Shown here one piece after another: positions 16,390-23,942 of a stretch of DNA of 42,765 bases. The position numbers and the translations under genes were made by a program. This DNA is from Verrucomicrobiia bacterium (GTDB lineage Bacteria > Verrucomicrobiota > Verrucomicrobiia > Limisphaerales > UBA11358). Position 1 is the first letter of the stretch. Each line of letters begins with the position of its first letter. The notes below the pieces were generated by a model, which worked only from the letters and a program-made list of their open reading frames with translations, did no database searches and was not told the DNA's origin. The stretch covers positions 1 through 42,765 of the forward strand of contig JARLJW010000085.1 in the NCBI GenBank assembly GCA_031290985.1, given 5' to 3'.

Positions 16390-17208
16390 TTAAAAACCCC
16401 TCAAATCTGTGCTGCTACGCTTCACCAAGCCCGGTGCCGGCGTGCGCTTCAGCACCAGGTATTCGATGCCGAGCTTGTCACAATACTCGCGTTTGCCGCC
16501 CTTGTCGCCGTCTTCGTTCACCGCGTAAATGTGCGGTTTCAGTCTTTTGATCTCTGGATCGGCATCCAGCCAGCCATCGCCGCTGGAAATCAATGCCTGC
16601 TTGACGAACCTGATCGCACCGACCACATAACGCCGCTCGGCCTCGGGCAACAACGGATGCCCCTCCCCCTTCAGCAGGCGGATGTTCGCATCATGCCCCA
16701 CGATCACATGCAGGTCGCCAAACCCGCTGACTTCTTCCAAAAACCGCACATGCCCGGAGTGAAACCAGTCAAAACTGCCGGTAACCACAACTTTCTTGCG
16801 CCCCGGCTCATTTGGTATGATCGGCGGTTCTGGAAAGCCCTTTAGCTCTTTCGCCGAAAAAATGCGATACGTGACCTTGTGCTCCCGGGCGAAGGTTTCG
16901 CGCGCCGGATTGGCACTGGTTGCCACGTCCGCCCAGACGTCAGCGCGGAGAGTTTTTGGCAAAGCATTAAAATCAGCGGTCGCATCCGCCGCGACAACCT
17001 TGCCGACGTAACGGACGGCGTTCAGGAAGTAACTTCGTTCCGCCAGCGGAAATTTCGGGGCTTTGCCCGTGAGCTGTTGCAAAACCGCATCCGGCCAGAG
17101 CAGAACGGTGAGCTCGCCCAATTTGGCCGCTTCCTCGAGAAAACGCAGGTCACGCGACTTGAGGTCGTCGAACCCGCCGGAAACGATAATTTGCCTGGCC
17201 GGGCTCAT
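16390..17208 (-). CDS. Tandem cytidylyltransferase-like protein, first domain degenerate
   Basis: This 272-residue protein has two homologous nucleotidyltransferase domains. Domain 2 (about residues 138-272) has GSFDWFHSGH (144-153), the HxGH active-site motif, plus a distal RSSTDLR that fits the (I/R)SST motif, so it should transfer a nucleotidyl group to a sugar phosphate or similar. Domain 1 (about 5-135) aligns with it (VSGGFDDL, RFLEEA, then LAERSYFLNAVRYV), but HxGH has become KSRD, so it is probably inactive and structural or regulatory. The start at 17208 overlaps the stop of the GHMP kinase gene by ATGA, implying coupled translation. With the kinase and GDP-mannose epimerase upstream it likely completes an activated-sugar route; the exact substrate is unknown. 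Confidence 0.8.
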   Translation of the reverse strand: MSPARQIIVSGGFDDLKSRDLRFLEEAAKLGELTVLLWPDAVLQQLTGKAPKFPLAERSYFLNAVRYVGKVVAADATADFNALPKTLRADVWADVATSANPARETFAREHKVTYRIFSAKELKGFPEPPIIPNEPGRKKVVVTGSFDWFHSGHVRFLEEVSGFGDLHVIVGHDANIRLLKGEGHPLLPEAERRYVVGAIRFVKQALISSGDGWLDADPEIKRLKPHIYAVNEDGDKGGKREYCDKLGIEYLVLKRTPAPGLVKRSSTDLRGF

Positions 17209-17996
17209 TTCGCAGTACGCACCTTGACCTGAAACGCCCCGGGAACCGGCTTTTCTGAAACCACTATCAGATAACCGCCGCCGCATCCGGAATACATCGC
17301 CCCCAAATATTGCCGTTGATATGCCGCCAGCAACGGCATCAGATCCACGCGCAATGCCGGATGCCGCACGACCTGCGGCAGCAGCGTCTCCCAGCACTTC
17401 ATGTTCAAATTGAACGACGCGCCCAACGCCTTCGCGTCCATCTTCACGATGGCGTCATAGCAATCCTTCCCGGATTGCCCGAGCTTCGCGACCCACTTGG
17501 GATCAAGATTTTTTTTACCGAGCGGACTATAGCCATCCGGCCGCGGCTCGACTGGGATTAGATGCAAAATCTTTCCCAGCCAGCGCGCCACCGGTCGGCG
17601 GTTGCAGGATTCAATATGCGAGGTGAAGACACCGCCGTGAACCTTGAAATCATAATCCAGCCGGTTCACGCCCGGATAAACCAGGCCGATCATGTCCTGC
17701 GAACCGCTCGGCTCCGCCTTGCCCTGGTTCTCGGCCTCGTACAGCTCGCGCACCAGTTCCTCCAGCGGACGCTTCGGCAGCCGGCCCTGCCAGAGCTTCA
17801 TCGCAATGGCCCGCGTGCCGCTCGCGATGCCCGAACGGTCCATCGGGCGGAAATCCGGTTCAATCTGCACCACCACCATCGAGCCCGGCGGCTTGGGGTT
17901 GTGGCGCGAGACGAACGGCTGGTCAATCCAACCGCCGGCAAGTTGCAGGCGGTTGGGAATTGAGCCAAGGAGCTTGGCGACCGGCGAATGTTTCAT
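17205..17996 (-). CDS. GHMP-family sugar kinase (short form)
   Basis: This 263-residue protein has all three GHMP-kinase motifs: PNRLQLAGGWIDQP near residues 14-27 (compare PGRxxLxGGHxDY), RSGIASGTRAIAMK about 54-67 in place of GLGSSAA, and AMYSGCGGGYLIV near the C-terminus. It should phosphorylate a sugar or sugar phosphate with ATP. It is shorter than the usual 320-380 residues, and its nearest functional analogues by context are the D-glycero-D-manno-heptose kinase (HddA) and L-fucokinase groups; no substrate can be given. It is the middle gene of a minus-strand set: GDP-mannose 3,5-epimerase upstream (gap 152 bases with a dispersed hairpin) and the tandem nucleotidyltransferase downstream (overlapping codons). 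Confidence 0.78.
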   Translation of the reverse strand: MKHSPVAKLLGSIPNRLQLAGGWIDQPFVSRHNPKPPGSMVVVQIEPDFRPMDRSGIASGTRAIAMKLWQGRLPKRPLEELVRELYEAENQGKAEPSGSQDMIGLVYPGVNRLDYDFKVHGGVFTSHIESCNRRPVARWLGKILHLIPVEPRPDGYSPLGKKNLDPKWVAKLGQSGKDCYDAIVKMDAKALGASFNLNMKCWETLLPQVVRHPALRVDLMPLLAAYQRQYLGAMYSGCGGGYLIVVSEKPVPGAFQVKVRTAK

Positions 17997-18084
17997 TAAA
18001 AATATGGCGACGCCTTAATCTACGGATCTTTTCCAACCATCAACCAAAACGCCACCTTTTGTCAGGCAGCGGGAACAACTTCCT

Positions 18085-18103
18085 CCTCTCCCAGCGGGAG
18101 AGG
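18085..18103. repeat. Dispersed hairpin repeat (cctctccc/gggagagg)
   Basis: A perfect 8-bp inverted repeat with a 3-base loop, followed by ggccgggttgaggg. It stands in the 152-base gap between the epimerase and GHMP kinase genes. Similar GC-rich units are seen at 27919-27950, and a longer one at 22411-22455. It has no T-tail, so it may only weaken read-through between the two genes. Confidence 0.6.
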
Positions 18104-18148
18104 GCCGGGTTGAGGGAGAAAACTCACCATCACCCCACCGCTTCCACT

Positions 18149-19198
18149 TCACCCAATCCCCACGCGTTTGCCGGCCTTGCGGGCGTGATACTGTTCCTTG
18201 ATCCACTTGTAAGTTTTGGCCAGACCATTGTCCAACGTCGTGTTCGGCTCCCATTTGAGAACCTGCTTGATGAAGGTGTTGTCCGAGTTGCGGCCCGCCA
18301 CGCCCTGCGGCGCGCTCAGGTTGTAGGAACGTTCCAGTTTCTTGCCGGCAATCTTTTCCACCTTGGAAACCAGCGTGTTGATGGACACCAACTCGCTCGA
18401 CCCCAGGTTGATTGGCGTCGCCACCAGTTCGTCGCAATGCGTGATCATGTCGATGCCCTTCACGCAATCGTCGATATACATGAAGCTGCGGGTCTGCTCG
18501 CCGTTGCCCCAGATGTTGATCTTGAGGTCCTTCTTATCAATCGCCTCGATCATCTTGCGACACATCGCCGCGGGCGCTTTTTCGCGGCCGCCATCCCAGG
18601 TGCCGTTCGGGCCGTACACGTTGTGGAAGCGCGCAATAAAGGTCTTCATGCCGCGTTCATGCCAGTATTCCTGACAGAACATTTCCGAAACCAGCTTCTC
18701 CCAGCCGTAACCGCGCTCGGCCATCGCCGGATAGGCGTCCGATTCCTTCAGCGCGCGGACCTTCGGGTCCTTTTGCAGCAGGGTGTTATATGCGCAGGCG
18801 GAGCTGGAATAAAAATAACGGCGCACGCCCGCCTTGTAAGCCGCCTCGACCATGTGCGTGTTGATGAGGATGGAGCGCAGGCATTCCACGCGGAACCGTT
18901 CGATGAACCCCATGCCGCCCATGTCCGCCGCCAGGTTGTAAACCTCCGCCGCCCCTTCGCAGACCCGGTGGCAGTTCGTCTCGTTGCTCACATCCAGGCA
19001 AAGATTCTGCACGCCGGGAACATGCAGGTACCATTCATACAACGGCTTCTTGTCCACCGCCCGGATGTTGGTAAAACCTTTTTTCTTGAAGTGCAGGGCC
19101 AGGTTGCCGCCGATGAATCCACCGGCGCCGGTGATGACAATCAGATCGCTCTTCTTCAGGGGGGCGTCTTTCTCCACGATTCGTTTTTGATGTTCCAT
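18149..19198 (-). CDS. GDP-mannose 3,5-epimerase
   Basis: This 349-residue extended short-chain dehydrogenase has the Rossmann motif GAGGFIG (24-30). It closely follows the plant GDP-mannose 3,5-epimerase pattern: YNLAADMGGMGFI (87-99), SSACAYN with Cys135, the YxxxK pair Tyr164/Lys168 (YGWEK), RFHNVYGPNGTWDGGREKAP with Lys207, GEQTRSFMYIDDCVKG and GRNSDN. Those Cys, Tyr and Lys residues are the ones used for epimerisation at C3 and C5 in that family. Product would be GDP-L-galactose (or GDP-L-gulose), a precursor for surface glycans. It is the first gene of the set with the GHMP kinase and nucleotidyltransferase. The 200 bases upstream hold a broken copy of the guaB 3' end. Confidence 0.9.
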   Translation of the reverse strand: MEHQKRIVEKDAPLKKSDLIVITGAGGFIGGNLALHFKKKGFTNIRAVDKKPLYEWYLHVPGVQNLCLDVSNETNCHRVCEGAAEVYNLAADMGGMGFIERFRVECLRSILINTHMVEAAYKAGVRRYFYSSSACAYNTLLQKDPKVRALKESDAYPAMAERGYGWEKLVSEMFCQEYWHERGMKTFIARFHNVYGPNGTWDGGREKAPAAMCRKMIEAIDKKDLKINIWGNGEQTRSFMYIDDCVKGIDMITHCDELVATPINLGSSELVSINTLVSKVEKIAGKKLERSYNLSAPQGVAGRNSDNTFIKQVLKWEPNTTLDNGLAKTYKWIKEQYHARKAGKRVGIG

Positions 19199-19272
19199 AA
19201 ATTTCGGTTTGCTGGGTCAACGGCAGCTTGGCCGTCATTGTTCCGCTGATTCTAGCTGGTCTTTTACTTTTG

Positions 19273-19297
19273 GAAACCTCGAAAAGCAGAGGTTTTC
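19273..19297. repeat. Small inverted repeat near the guaB-tail remnant
   Basis: Arms gaaacctc (19273-19280) and gaggtttt (19290-19297) pair at seven of eight positions, with a nine-base loop. It lies just past the homologous tail of the duplicated guaB end and could have been a terminator or an end of an inserted segment. Confidence 0.3.
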
Positions 19298-19303
19298 AAA
19301 CCG

Positions 19304-19402
19304 ATTGGTTTTCCCCGTGTCAAATACTTTCACCTCGCGCTGGCCGACGGCGCTCACGTGGATGTACCGCGCCGTGGCCCGCAGTTGCGCCAGATTCGTC
19401 AC
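19304..19402 (-). pseudogene. Duplicated 3' end of IMP dehydrogenase gene
   Basis: On the minus strand this reads VTNLAQLRATARYIHVSAVGQREVK, then FDTGKTN. That parallels the real IMP dehydrogenase C-terminus ([25 protein letters not shown] to TGKTD). By hand alignment about 54 of 65 bases agree between 19334-19398 and 20713-20777. No more of the enzyme is present: homology begins right at the stop codon of the DUF1016 gene. The frame stays open about 21 more codons and then stops. The DUF1016 gene is thus bracketed by the intact guaB tail and this copy, as expected if a segment had inserted into the 3' end of guaB. Confidence 0.75.
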
Positions 19403-19403
19403 T

Positions 19404-20570
19404 TTATTTGGGGCGTGCCTTGTCGAGTTCCGCTTCGATTTCCGCCACGGTCGGCAGGCTGCCTTTCAAATTCCTGGGCAGGGATTCGACCAGTTTGGTC
19501 TGCCATTGGGCCACGCCAATGGGCTTTTTCAAATCGCGCAACGCATATTCAACGGTCAGATGGTCGCGTTCCTTGCACAGGAGCAGGCCGATCGAAGGTT
19601 TGTCGTCGGCATGGCGCAACTGGTCGTCCACCGCCGAAAGGTAAAAATTCATCTTGCCCGCAAATTCCGGCTCAAAAACCTTCATTTTCAGATCAATCAC
19701 GACGTAGCTGCGCAGCCGCAGGTGGTAAAACAGCAGGTCGAGGTAATAATCCTGGCCGCTGATTTCCATGTGATATTGCCGGCCGACAAATGCGAACCCG
19801 ACGCCAAGTTCGAGCAGAAATTTCTGGATGTGGTCAAATAATCCCTGTTCGAGGTCGCGCTCGTGCGCGTCGCTGCCGAGCGTGAGGAAATCGAAGTTGT
19901 ATGGGTCTTTGAGCGTTTGTTCGGCGAGATCCGACTGAGGCGGCAGCAGGGTGCGCTTAAAGTTGGTGACGGCTTTGCCGTCGCGTTTGTGCAATTGTGT
20001 TTCAATGTGGTGCGTGAGCACCGCGCGGGACCAGCCGTGTTCGATGGCCTTGTGCGCATACCAGAGCCGGATGGCTGGCGTGTCCAGTTTGGTCAAGAGC
20101 AGGCGATTATGTCCCCAAGGCAGTTCCAACATCGGTGCCGGCGGAGCCAGGGTGGCCGATTCTCTCACAGGCTGTGAGAGAATGGCGGTTTTGGATTCTC
20201 TCACAACTTGCGAGAGTTTTGAGGGCATCGCCGGCCAGGCCAGATAAAAGCTGCGCATGAACCAGACGTTTTGCGGCGAGAACCCCGCCGTGCCGGGAAA
20301 TTCCTTTTGCAGGTCTTCCGCAAGCCGTTCCACCACCTGCTTGCCGTAGCCTTTGGTCTTTTGCGCCTCGACAATGATTTTACCAATGTCCCAATAAAGC
20401 CGGATCAATCCGCGGTTGACAGAAACCACCGCGCGAAGTTGCGCCGCGCGAACACGAGCCTTGAGGCCGGCGAGAAGCTTGGCGTAGTCAATGGGAAGCA
20501 CGGCGGCTGGCTTGCCATCCTGTCCGCCGACTTTTGCCAAACCGGTGGCTGTCGTTTTCCGTTTCATCAT
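19404..20570 (-). CDS. DUF1016 / YhcG-type PDDEXK nuclease
   Basis: This 388-residue protein matches the YhcG family. The N-terminal helical DUF1016_N region includes NRGLIRLYWDIGKIIVE and YGKQVVERLAEDLQKEFP. The C-terminal PDDEXK-fold domain has FVGRQYHMEISGQDYYLDLL, then YVVIDLKM (Asp and the D-x-K pair of the nuclease core) and IGLLLCKERD. Such proteins are scattered by horizontal transfer and often found with restriction or defence genes, but here it stands alone. An unusual insertion of about 35 residues after the WPAMPSKLSQ region contains two near-identical phrases (VVRESKTAILSQPVRESATL) encoded by tctctcacaa-type repeats at 20160-20215. The start at 20570 (MMKRK) is preferred; the frame continues upstream into an inverted repeat. 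Confidence 0.85.
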   Translation of the reverse strand: MMKRKTTATGLAKVGGQDGKPAAVLPIDYAKLLAGLKARVRAAQLRAVVSVNRGLIRLYWDIGKIIVEAQKTKGYGKQVVERLAEDLQKEFPGTAGFSPQNVWFMRSFYLAWPAMPSKLSQVVRESKTAILSQPVRESATLAPPAPMLELPWGHNRLLLTKLDTPAIRLWYAHKAIEHGWSRAVLTHHIETQLHKRDGKAVTNFKRTLLPPQSDLAEQTLKDPYNFDFLTLGSDAHERDLEQGLFDHIQKFLLELGVGFAFVGRQYHMEISGQDYYLDLLFYHLRLRSYVVIDLKMKVFEPEFAGKMNFYLSAVDDQLRHADDKPSIGLLLCKERDHLTVEYALRDLKKPIGVAQWQTKLVESLPRNLKGSLPTVAEIEAELDKARPK

Positions 20571-20620
20571 ACAAACATTTCGCCCGCCGTTCCGCCGCCA
20601 TGATCCTGTGCTGATGAATA

Positions 20621-20639
20621 CGCGGGCGGGCCGCCCGTG
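20621..20639. repeat. GC-rich inverted repeat between guaB and the nuclease gene
   Basis: Arms cgggcgg (20623-20629) and ccgcccg (20631-20637) pair around one base, extended by a further C:G pair outside. It occupies the short gap between the guaB stop and the DUF1016 start and may be another dispersed element of the type seen at 13-52. Confidence 0.5.
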
Positions 20640-20664
20640 CTCCAATCCGATGCCTGACACTGCC

Positions 20665-22236
20665 TCAATCCGTCTTCCCCGTCTTCAGTTCCATCACATC
20701 ATGCGGGGCCGCCTCGCGCTGGCCGGCGGGACTCACGCGGATGTAACGCGCCTTCGCGCGCAATTGCTCCAGGTTCGCCGCCCCCAGATAGCCCATGCCG
20801 CTCTGGATACCGCCGATCAGTTGTGCGAGCACGCGGTCCACCGGGCCGCAGGCTTCCTTGAGCGCCTCGATGCCTTCCGCCGCGACCTTCCGCGTGGTGT
20901 CGGATTTCTCGTGGCCGTAGCGCGCCGCGCTCCCGGACTTCATCGCCGCGATGCTGCCCATGCCGCGATAATGCTTGTACATCTTGCCGCCGATCTCGAC
21001 GACTTCGCCCGGCGCCTCGGAGCAGCCGGCAAAAATGCCGCCGCAGATCACGCCCTGCGCGAGCGTCAGGGCCTTCACGATGTCGCCGGACTTGGTGATG
21101 CCGCCGTCAGCAAGGATGGAAACGTGTTTCTTCGCCGCCGCGCGGGAACAGACGTACAGCGCCGTCATCTGCGGAATCCCCACGCCCGCAACGATGCGCG
21201 TGGTGCAGATGGAGCCTGGCCCCTGCCCGATCTTGATGACATTCGCGCCGCAATCGGCCAGATAATCCACGCCCGCCGCGCTCGTGACGTTACCCGCGAT
21301 AATCGGCAGTTTGGGAAATGCGCCGCGCAACACTTTCACCGTGTCGCCCACGCCCTGGCTGTGGCCGTGCGCCGTGGAGACGGCCACGCAATCCACCCCG
21401 CGTTCCACCAGCCCGCCGACATGGGTCAGGATGCGGTCGCGGTCCAGTTCGCCAAAGGCATTGCGCGTGGCGCTGACCGCCGCGCCGCAGACGAGGCGAA
21501 ACTGCGCATCGCGCGCGGGCTTGAACTGCGCCTTGCGCTCCTGCGTGATGCGCTCGACGTCGCTCATCGTGATGAGCCCCAGCATCTGGTCGGCTTCATC
21601 CACCACCAGCAGCTTGTGGATGCCGAGGTGTTCCGTGAAAAATTTGTCCGCCCGCGCGATCGGGTCCTTGCCCAGCTCCTTTTTGGTGATGGTGTGGACG
21701 AGTTTGCGCGGCGTGAGGGCCTCGGAAACTTTTTTTGCGGCATAGCGCGGCTTGACGACGTGACCGGAAAGCAGGCCCACGAGCTTGCCCTTGTCATCCA
21801 CCACGGGAAAAGTGCTGAACCGGAACTTTTTTTCCTCAATCAAGGCCAGCACGTCGCCGATCAGTTGATCCGGCGCCACTTTGATCGGCTCCTGGATCAG
21901 GCCTTGAACGTGAAATTTCACCCGGCTGACCTCGGAAAGCTGCTGCCGCTCGGTCATGTTGTAATGGATGAGCCCCAGCCCGCCGTTCAGCGCCATGGCG
22001 ATGGCCATGCGTGATTCCGTGACCGTGTCCATGTCCGCCGACACGGCGGGGATGTTCAACTGCAAACTGTCCGCCAGCGTAGTATCGAGCTGCGTGTTGC
22101 GCGGCAATATGTCGGAATAAAGCGTGGCCAGCGTGATGTCGTCATACGTCAGGCCCACCCGGCTGTTCGCGGAAAAAAATCCGTCCGCGTTCTGGTAGAA
22201 GGTGTCGTCTAAACTGGAAGTGCGTGTCGCTGCCAT
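20665..22236 (-). CDS. guaB: IMP dehydrogenase
   Basis: This 523-residue enzyme of guanine nucleotide synthesis oxidises IMP to XMP with NAD in the cytosol. The TIM-barrel is split by a pair of CBS domains (about residues 115-230). Key motifs are the catalytic loop [15 protein letters not shown] with Cys344, [17 protein letters not shown], the [11 protein letters not shown] flap region and STAHGHS. The start at 22236 (MAATRTSS) is chosen because the IMPDH pattern begins shortly after; upstream codons look non-coding. The length fits the family (about 490-520). The C-terminal 37 codons are echoed by the diverged copy at 19304-19402. It is followed on the same strand by the nuclease gene after 94 bases. 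GuaA is not in the window. Confidence 0.96.
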   Translation of the reverse strand: MAATRTSSLDDTFYQNADGFFSANSRVGLTYDDITLATLYSDILPRNTQLDTTLADSLQLNIPAVSADMDTVTESRMAIAMALNGGLGLIHYNMTERQQLSEVSRVKFHVQGLIQEPIKVAPDQLIGDVLALIEEKKFRFSTFPVVDDKGKLVGLLSGHVVKPRYAAKKVSEALTPRKLVHTITKKELGKDPIARADKFFTEHLGIHKLLVVDEADQMLGLITMSDVERITQERKAQFKPARDAQFRLVCGAAVSATRNAFGELDRDRILTHVGGLVERGVDCVAVSTAHGHSQGVGDTVKVLRGAFPKLPIIAGNVTSAAGVDYLADCGANVIKIGQGPGSICTTRIVAGVGIPQMTALYVCSRAAAKKHVSILADGGITKSGDIVKALTLAQGVICGGIFAGCSEAPGEVVEIGGKMYKHYRGMGSIAAMKSGSAARYGHEKSDTTRKVAAEGIEALKEACGPVDRVLAQLIGGIQSGMGYLGAANLEQLRAKARYIRVSPAGQREAAPHDVMELKTGKTD

Positions 22237-22410
22237 GTCAGAAAATGCCGGTGACCGGGGTGCTTTGGCAAGTGAATTTTGTTTTAACGAACCCGCGCCC
22301 ACATGTTCTTCTATGCGCCCGCGCTTCCCCCATCGTCTGTGAAACACGTTGCTTCAAGCGGTCGCACTCCCTTTCAACTTCAGTTTTCGAGTTAACACGC
22401 CCCATCCACT

Positions 22411-22455
22411 GCTGTCCAAAGGCTGCCCCCCCTTACCCGGGGGAGCAGCGACAGC
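22411..22455. repeat. Dispersed stem-loop between guaB and galE
   Basis: Nested inverted repeats: gctgtc (22411-22416) with gacagc (22450-22455), gctgc (22422-22426) with gcagc (22445-22449), and a C-run with a G-run inside. The 324-base gap between the guaB start and the galE stop holds this element and no gene that I can support. It is of the same GC-rich, repeat-like type as 18085-18103. Confidence 0.6.
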
Positions 22456-22560
22456 GGCCATGGCGGGTGAGGCGGACGTCAAACCATTATTGCCAAGCTT
22501 TCCGTGGCTTGAATATCAAACCATGCTCGTTGCCGCGACCAGGACATTTTTTAACCGGCC

Positions 22561-23532
22561 TCAATCCGCATAGCCCGTGGGATGCTTCACATGCCAGGCC
22601 CACGCGGTCTTCACGATGTCTTCCAACTTGGGATACTGCGGCTTCCAGCCGAGTTCGTTATAGGCCTTGTTCGCGGCGGCGACGAGCTTCGGGGGATCAC
22701 CCGCGCGGCGCGGTTTTTCAATCGCCGGAATTTTTTTGCCGGTGATCTTCTCGCACATCTGGATGACTTCCTTCACCGAATAGCCATCGCCATTGCCGAG
22801 GTTGAAGAAGCCGCTCAGTCCGGGCTGCAAGCCGCGGATGTGCGCCTGCGCCAGATCCTTGATGTGGATGTAATCGCGGATGCACGTGCCGTCCGGCGTG
22901 GGATAGTCCGTGCCAAAGATTTCCACGTGCGTTTTCTGGCCGAGGGCGACCTGCAGCACGTTCGGGATCAGATGCGTCTCAATACGGTGATGTTCGCCAA
23001 ACTTTTCGCTCGCGCCAGCGGCGTTGAAATAGCGGAAAGCGATGAACTCCAGCTTGTAGATCTGCTGGTACCAGATCAGCGCCTTCTCGAACATCAGCTT
23101 GGATTCGCCATAGGGATTGATGGGGCGCTGCGGCAGGTCCTCGGTCATCGGCACGCGGTCCGGCGGACCGTAGGTCGCGCAGGTGGAGCTGAACACAAAT
23201 TTTTTCACGCCGCATTCCACGGCGGCATCCGCCAGCTTGAGCGCGTTGACGAAGTTGTTGTGGAAATACTTTTTCGGATTCGTCATGGACTCGCCGACCA
23301 GCGCAAAGGCGGCGAAATGCAGGATCGCATCCGGCTTCACCGACTTGACCGCCGCGAGGATGTTCCCCTCCTCCTCCGGCTTCGCGAGAATGAATTTCGC
23401 GCGCGGATCAACCGCCGAGCGGTGGCCTTCCGTGAGATTGTCATAAACTGTGACCTGATGTCCTGCGTTCAGAAGTTCTTCCGTGCAAACCGAGCCGATA
23501 TAACCGGCGCCGCCGGTGACAAATACGTTCAT
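22561..23532 (-). CDS. galE: UDP-glucose 4-epimerase
   Basis: This 323-residue extended short-chain dehydrogenase interconverts UDP-glucose and UDP-galactose. Motifs are TGGAGYIGS (6-14), LHFAAFALVGES, SSTCATYG (115-122), the catalytic Tyr141/Lys145 in NPYGESK, RYFNAAGA, RDYIHIKDLA and FNLGNGDGYSVKEV. Length is normal for the family. It provides UDP-galactose for surface glycans or for the Leloir pathway, and fits with the nucleotide-sugar genes upstream in the window, although they are separated by guaB and the nuclease gene. The start (MNVFVTGG) is certain from the Rossmann motif. Confidence 0.95.
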   Translation of the reverse strand: MNVFVTGGAGYIGSVCTEELLNAGHQVTVYDNLTEGHRSAVDPRAKFILAKPEEEGNILAAVKSVKPDAILHFAAFALVGESMTNPKKYFHNNFVNALKLADAAVECGVKKFVFSSTCATYGPPDRVPMTEDLPQRPINPYGESKLMFEKALIWYQQIYKLEFIAFRYFNAAGASEKFGEHHRIETHLIPNVLQVALGQKTHVEIFGTDYPTPDGTCIRDYIHIKDLAQAHIRGLQPGLSGFFNLGNGDGYSVKEVIQMCEKITGKKIPAIEKPRRAGDPPKLVAAANKAYNELGWKPQYPKLEDIVKTAWAWHVKHPTGYAD

Positions 23533-23569
23533 GCGGACAGTTTAGAAAATTTTCGCGCCGGTGAAAGGT

Positions 23570-23632
23570 CAAAAAAGAAAAAGCCGCCGTTCGCCTTTCG
23601 ACGCAACAGCAGCCTGAAATTAACCGGCGGCG
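23570..23632 (-). terminator. Terminator after TM2 gene
   Basis: gccgccg (23583-23589) pairs exactly with cggcggc (23625-23631). On the minus strand the stem is followed by tttttctttttt. The loop is 35 bases and contains a smaller hairpin (cgtc-gaaag-gcg). It is placed just after the TM2 gene stop and before the galE start. Confidence 0.7.
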
Positions 23633-23634
23633 TT

Positions 23635-23883
23635 TTAGAACCAGCCTTTCTTACCGTTGATATAGGTGGCGACAAATTCCTCGTCGCTCTTCGTGAGGTA
23701 GATGATCCCCTCGATCAATCCGATGATCCCGCCCATGCCACAAGTGCACACGGAGATCACAAGTTGAATGATGCCCTCCTTGGTGTAACCAAGGTAGAAT
23801 TTATGAATTGCCAGACCGCCCAACAGGATGCCCAAGATGCCAGCCACGATCTTTTTTTCTGCGCCCGGAGGTTTATCGCTCAT
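23635..23883 (-). CDS. TM2-domain membrane protein
   Basis: This 82-residue protein has two membrane helices separated by a short turn: VAGILGILLGGLAIHKFYLG, then IIQLVISVCTCGMGGIIGLIEGIIYL. The motif GLAIHKFYLG and the acidic residue between helices are typical of the TM2 domain family, found in bacteria and in eukaryotes, function unknown. The N-terminus is cytosolic and polar. It ends with a terminator hairpin and stands as a single gene. Confidence 0.85.
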   Translation of the reverse strand: MSDKPPGAEKKIVAGILGILLGGLAIHKFYLGYTKEGIIQLVISVCTCGMGGIIGLIEGIIYLTKSDEEFVATYINGKKGWF

Positions 23884-23942
23884 AGTAGGTTTTTCCTTTC
23901 CCCGCCGTTTGTAATAGCTTTGCGTAAATCAGTCAATCTGAT

